Positions 62,230 to 64,000 of a stretch of 64,000 nucleotides of DNA are shown piece by piece. Location: the NCBI RefSeq assembly GCF_000004075.3, contig NC_026655.2, positions 1,612,001 to 1,676,000 on the forward strand, given 5' to 3'. The notes below the pieces were generated by a model, which was given only the letters and a program-made list of their open reading frames with translations, was not told where the DNA came from and made no database searches. This DNA is from Cucumis sativus. Taxonomy: Eukaryota; Streptophyta; Magnoliopsida; Cucurbitales; Cucurbitaceae. The translations under genes were made by a program, and so were the position numbers. Each line of letters opens with the position of its first letter. The first letter of the stretch is position 1.

Positions 62230-64000
62230 AGATAGCAAAGAGAATTTTTTATAAAGTGGAATTTAAATCCAATGGACCACTCTCAACTTCTCAACTCTTT
62301 CTCTTTTCCCACAAGGGGTATTTTTGGAATTTAAAAAATAACTTTTCTATTTGGCTGCTAACCCTAGTTACTGTATAGTCTCAACTCTATTTTTTTAAAA
62401 CAAAAAATTAAACCAAAGTGTGGGATTAATTAGATTAATTCTTTAGTAAAGTAGTTTAAATCTTAGGTTTATAATTTATGGGGGGAAAGATTTGAATGTT
62501 TAGTGTAATATTTTTATTTTTATATACCTAGATTATGCTAAATCATATAAAATTTGCATGGCACATGTTCTCTTCCATTGCAAACAAACCCTAAAAATAA
62601 ATTGTTTTCTTACTTTCAATAAACTTCTAAAACATTTTCCTTATATTTTCTCTTCAAATCCACGAGCCATATATATATATGTAATTGGTGGAATAATTGC
62701 AAATTTAACAATTAAATTCAAAATTATTAAGTATATAGTAACATTTTAAAAAATTTACACATTGTGTCAAATTCTATCAATGATACAAGCCTATCATCAA
62801 TAGACTATGTTGTAAATATTGCTCTATCGCTGATAGATTATACGAGTTCTATCATCGATAGTTTTGCTATATTTGCAATTTTTTTAGATATTGATATATC
62901 GTTAATTATTATTCCTCACATACCCACAAATTACAATTATCCATTAATTTTATAATTCAAAACCAATATTTGAATTAAGCGTTTTTTACCCGATTGAAAG
63001 TACAAAACTCACTCGTATTCCAACAATATTTTTAATCCAAACCTTCTTTCTTACTACGTTCATGCTTCAAAATTTAATTGTTTTCATTTCGTCTTCGATT
63101 ATTACTATCGTTTTTCAACGTACACTACTATAATTTCTAGAATTTTTTATATATTCCAACTGATCAAATCTAAACGGTCACTAGGAACCTTTCCAATATG
63201 AACAACGAGCGTAGTTATATTAGGTCGGTAGAACTAAACGCTAACTTGCTTATATTTTCATGTCTACAAATTGTACAACGAGACACACATGAAATAAATA
63301 AATAAGACCAACATTGTTTCTACTTTCAACCCCCAAAAGGACCATTTTAATTATTGTCACTAATAAATGTTATGATTTGTCCTAATCTACTAGATCATCC
63401 AATCCAAAGATATGTTATGTCATAATCTTGTGTTGACTAATTGGAGCTCGATTAAAGACACATAAATTAGAAATGTCAATATATATATATATATGATTTA
63501 TCTGACGATGACATTGATTAAATCTTAAATCTATCTTGGTTAACGTAACTTATCAATATATCTTCACAGATGAAATGATGTTATTCATTTATAATATTTA
63601 TAAAAACTCTCGTGACTATTTTTTTTCTACTAAATAAATATTATTTTAGAGATAGTTGTCTTCACTACTTACATATTCATGATCATCCGCCACTAATCAT
63701 ATCTAAGTACTCATGTAAGACTTTGGTCGTATTTCTAACATCTTTTAAGTGTGGAATTAACGAGCTATCAAATATTATTTATGGTCGTTTTCGAATGACT
63801 CGTGGTTAGAAACTAACCCATGGTGCCACCATCATCAAGAGTTGCACGTTCGTGCATAAACTTTGTAATAAATGTTTGGTTGATATGAGAAAATGGAAAA
63901 CGAAGAAGACAATAAAAAATGCAAGTTGGTTGGGAAAAGAATAATAATATTGTTGGGCTCTTCCATATCAATTTTCTTCTGCCGACAAAGATAAACATTC
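62230..64000. other. Promoter side of the PIF7-like gene and flanking sequence
   Basis: AT-rich. A dispersed hairpin-repeat copy lies at about 62740-62890 (ATCATCGATAGTTTTGCTAT and inverted CTATCA blocks). A TA repeat lies at 63479-63495. No gene is supported up to the window end. Confidence 0.45.

Noticed and set aside
1..64000. tRNA, rRNA and CRISPR search by eye
   Set aside because: No tRNA A/B box pair, rRNA core or regularly spaced repeat array was recognised; a tRNAscan or Rfam run would decide.

Overview
This is a 64 kb window of nuclear DNA from a dicot plant. The evidence is AT-rich intergenic sequence, U-rich GT-AG introns, plant-only protein families (PTEN-type class II formin, plastid-movement WEB/PMI protein, DYW-type PPR, PIF-type bHLH, LRR-RLK) and old plant retrotransposons. 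A dispersed repeat with CTATCA...TGATAG hairpins and GTAAATATTTT / TGCTATATTT ends looks like the cucurbit type. I therefore lean to Cucurbitaceae, from recollection only and without a search. There is no sign of operons, CRISPR arrays or bacterial sequence.

Layout: 0.7-15.5 kb holds a 17-exon class II formin on the minus strand. 16-24.8 kb is gene-poor, with a G-box/TATA island at 20.8-21.1 kb and a 61-bp tandem duplication at 23.5 kb. 24.9-26.9 kb is a 3-exon HNH-domain gene (minus). 28.2-31.5 kb is a PAM16/TIM16-like mitochondrial import motor gene (plus). 32.2-34.5 kb is a coiled-coil WEB/PMI protein (plus). 34.5-41.4 kb is AT-rich and gene-free. 41.4-45.0 kb is a NILR1-type LRR receptor kinase (plus). 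46-52.2 kb is a transposon zone: a LINE relic, an LTR retrotransposon with matching target duplications and a second element nested in its 3' LTR, and a TRIM-like relic. 53.5-54.1 kb is a dCTP pyrophosphatase (MazG) gene (plus). 56.7-58.5 kb is an intronless PPR-DYW gene (plus). 59.5-62.1 kb is a 6-exon PIF7-like bHLH gene (minus).

The eight genes are unrelated housekeeping, signalling and organelle genes, as expected of a plant chromosome; I see no co-regulated pathway. For all eight I placed the exon joins by hand and checked reading phase. Seven close perfectly. The formin misses by one base inside a CCCCTG-rich tract. I did not find a convincing new multi-gene system. The points most worth a second look are the formin frame break, a perfect hairpin around the formin start codon, loss of the phytochrome-binding motif in the PIF7-like protein, and the orphan promoter-like island near 21 kb.
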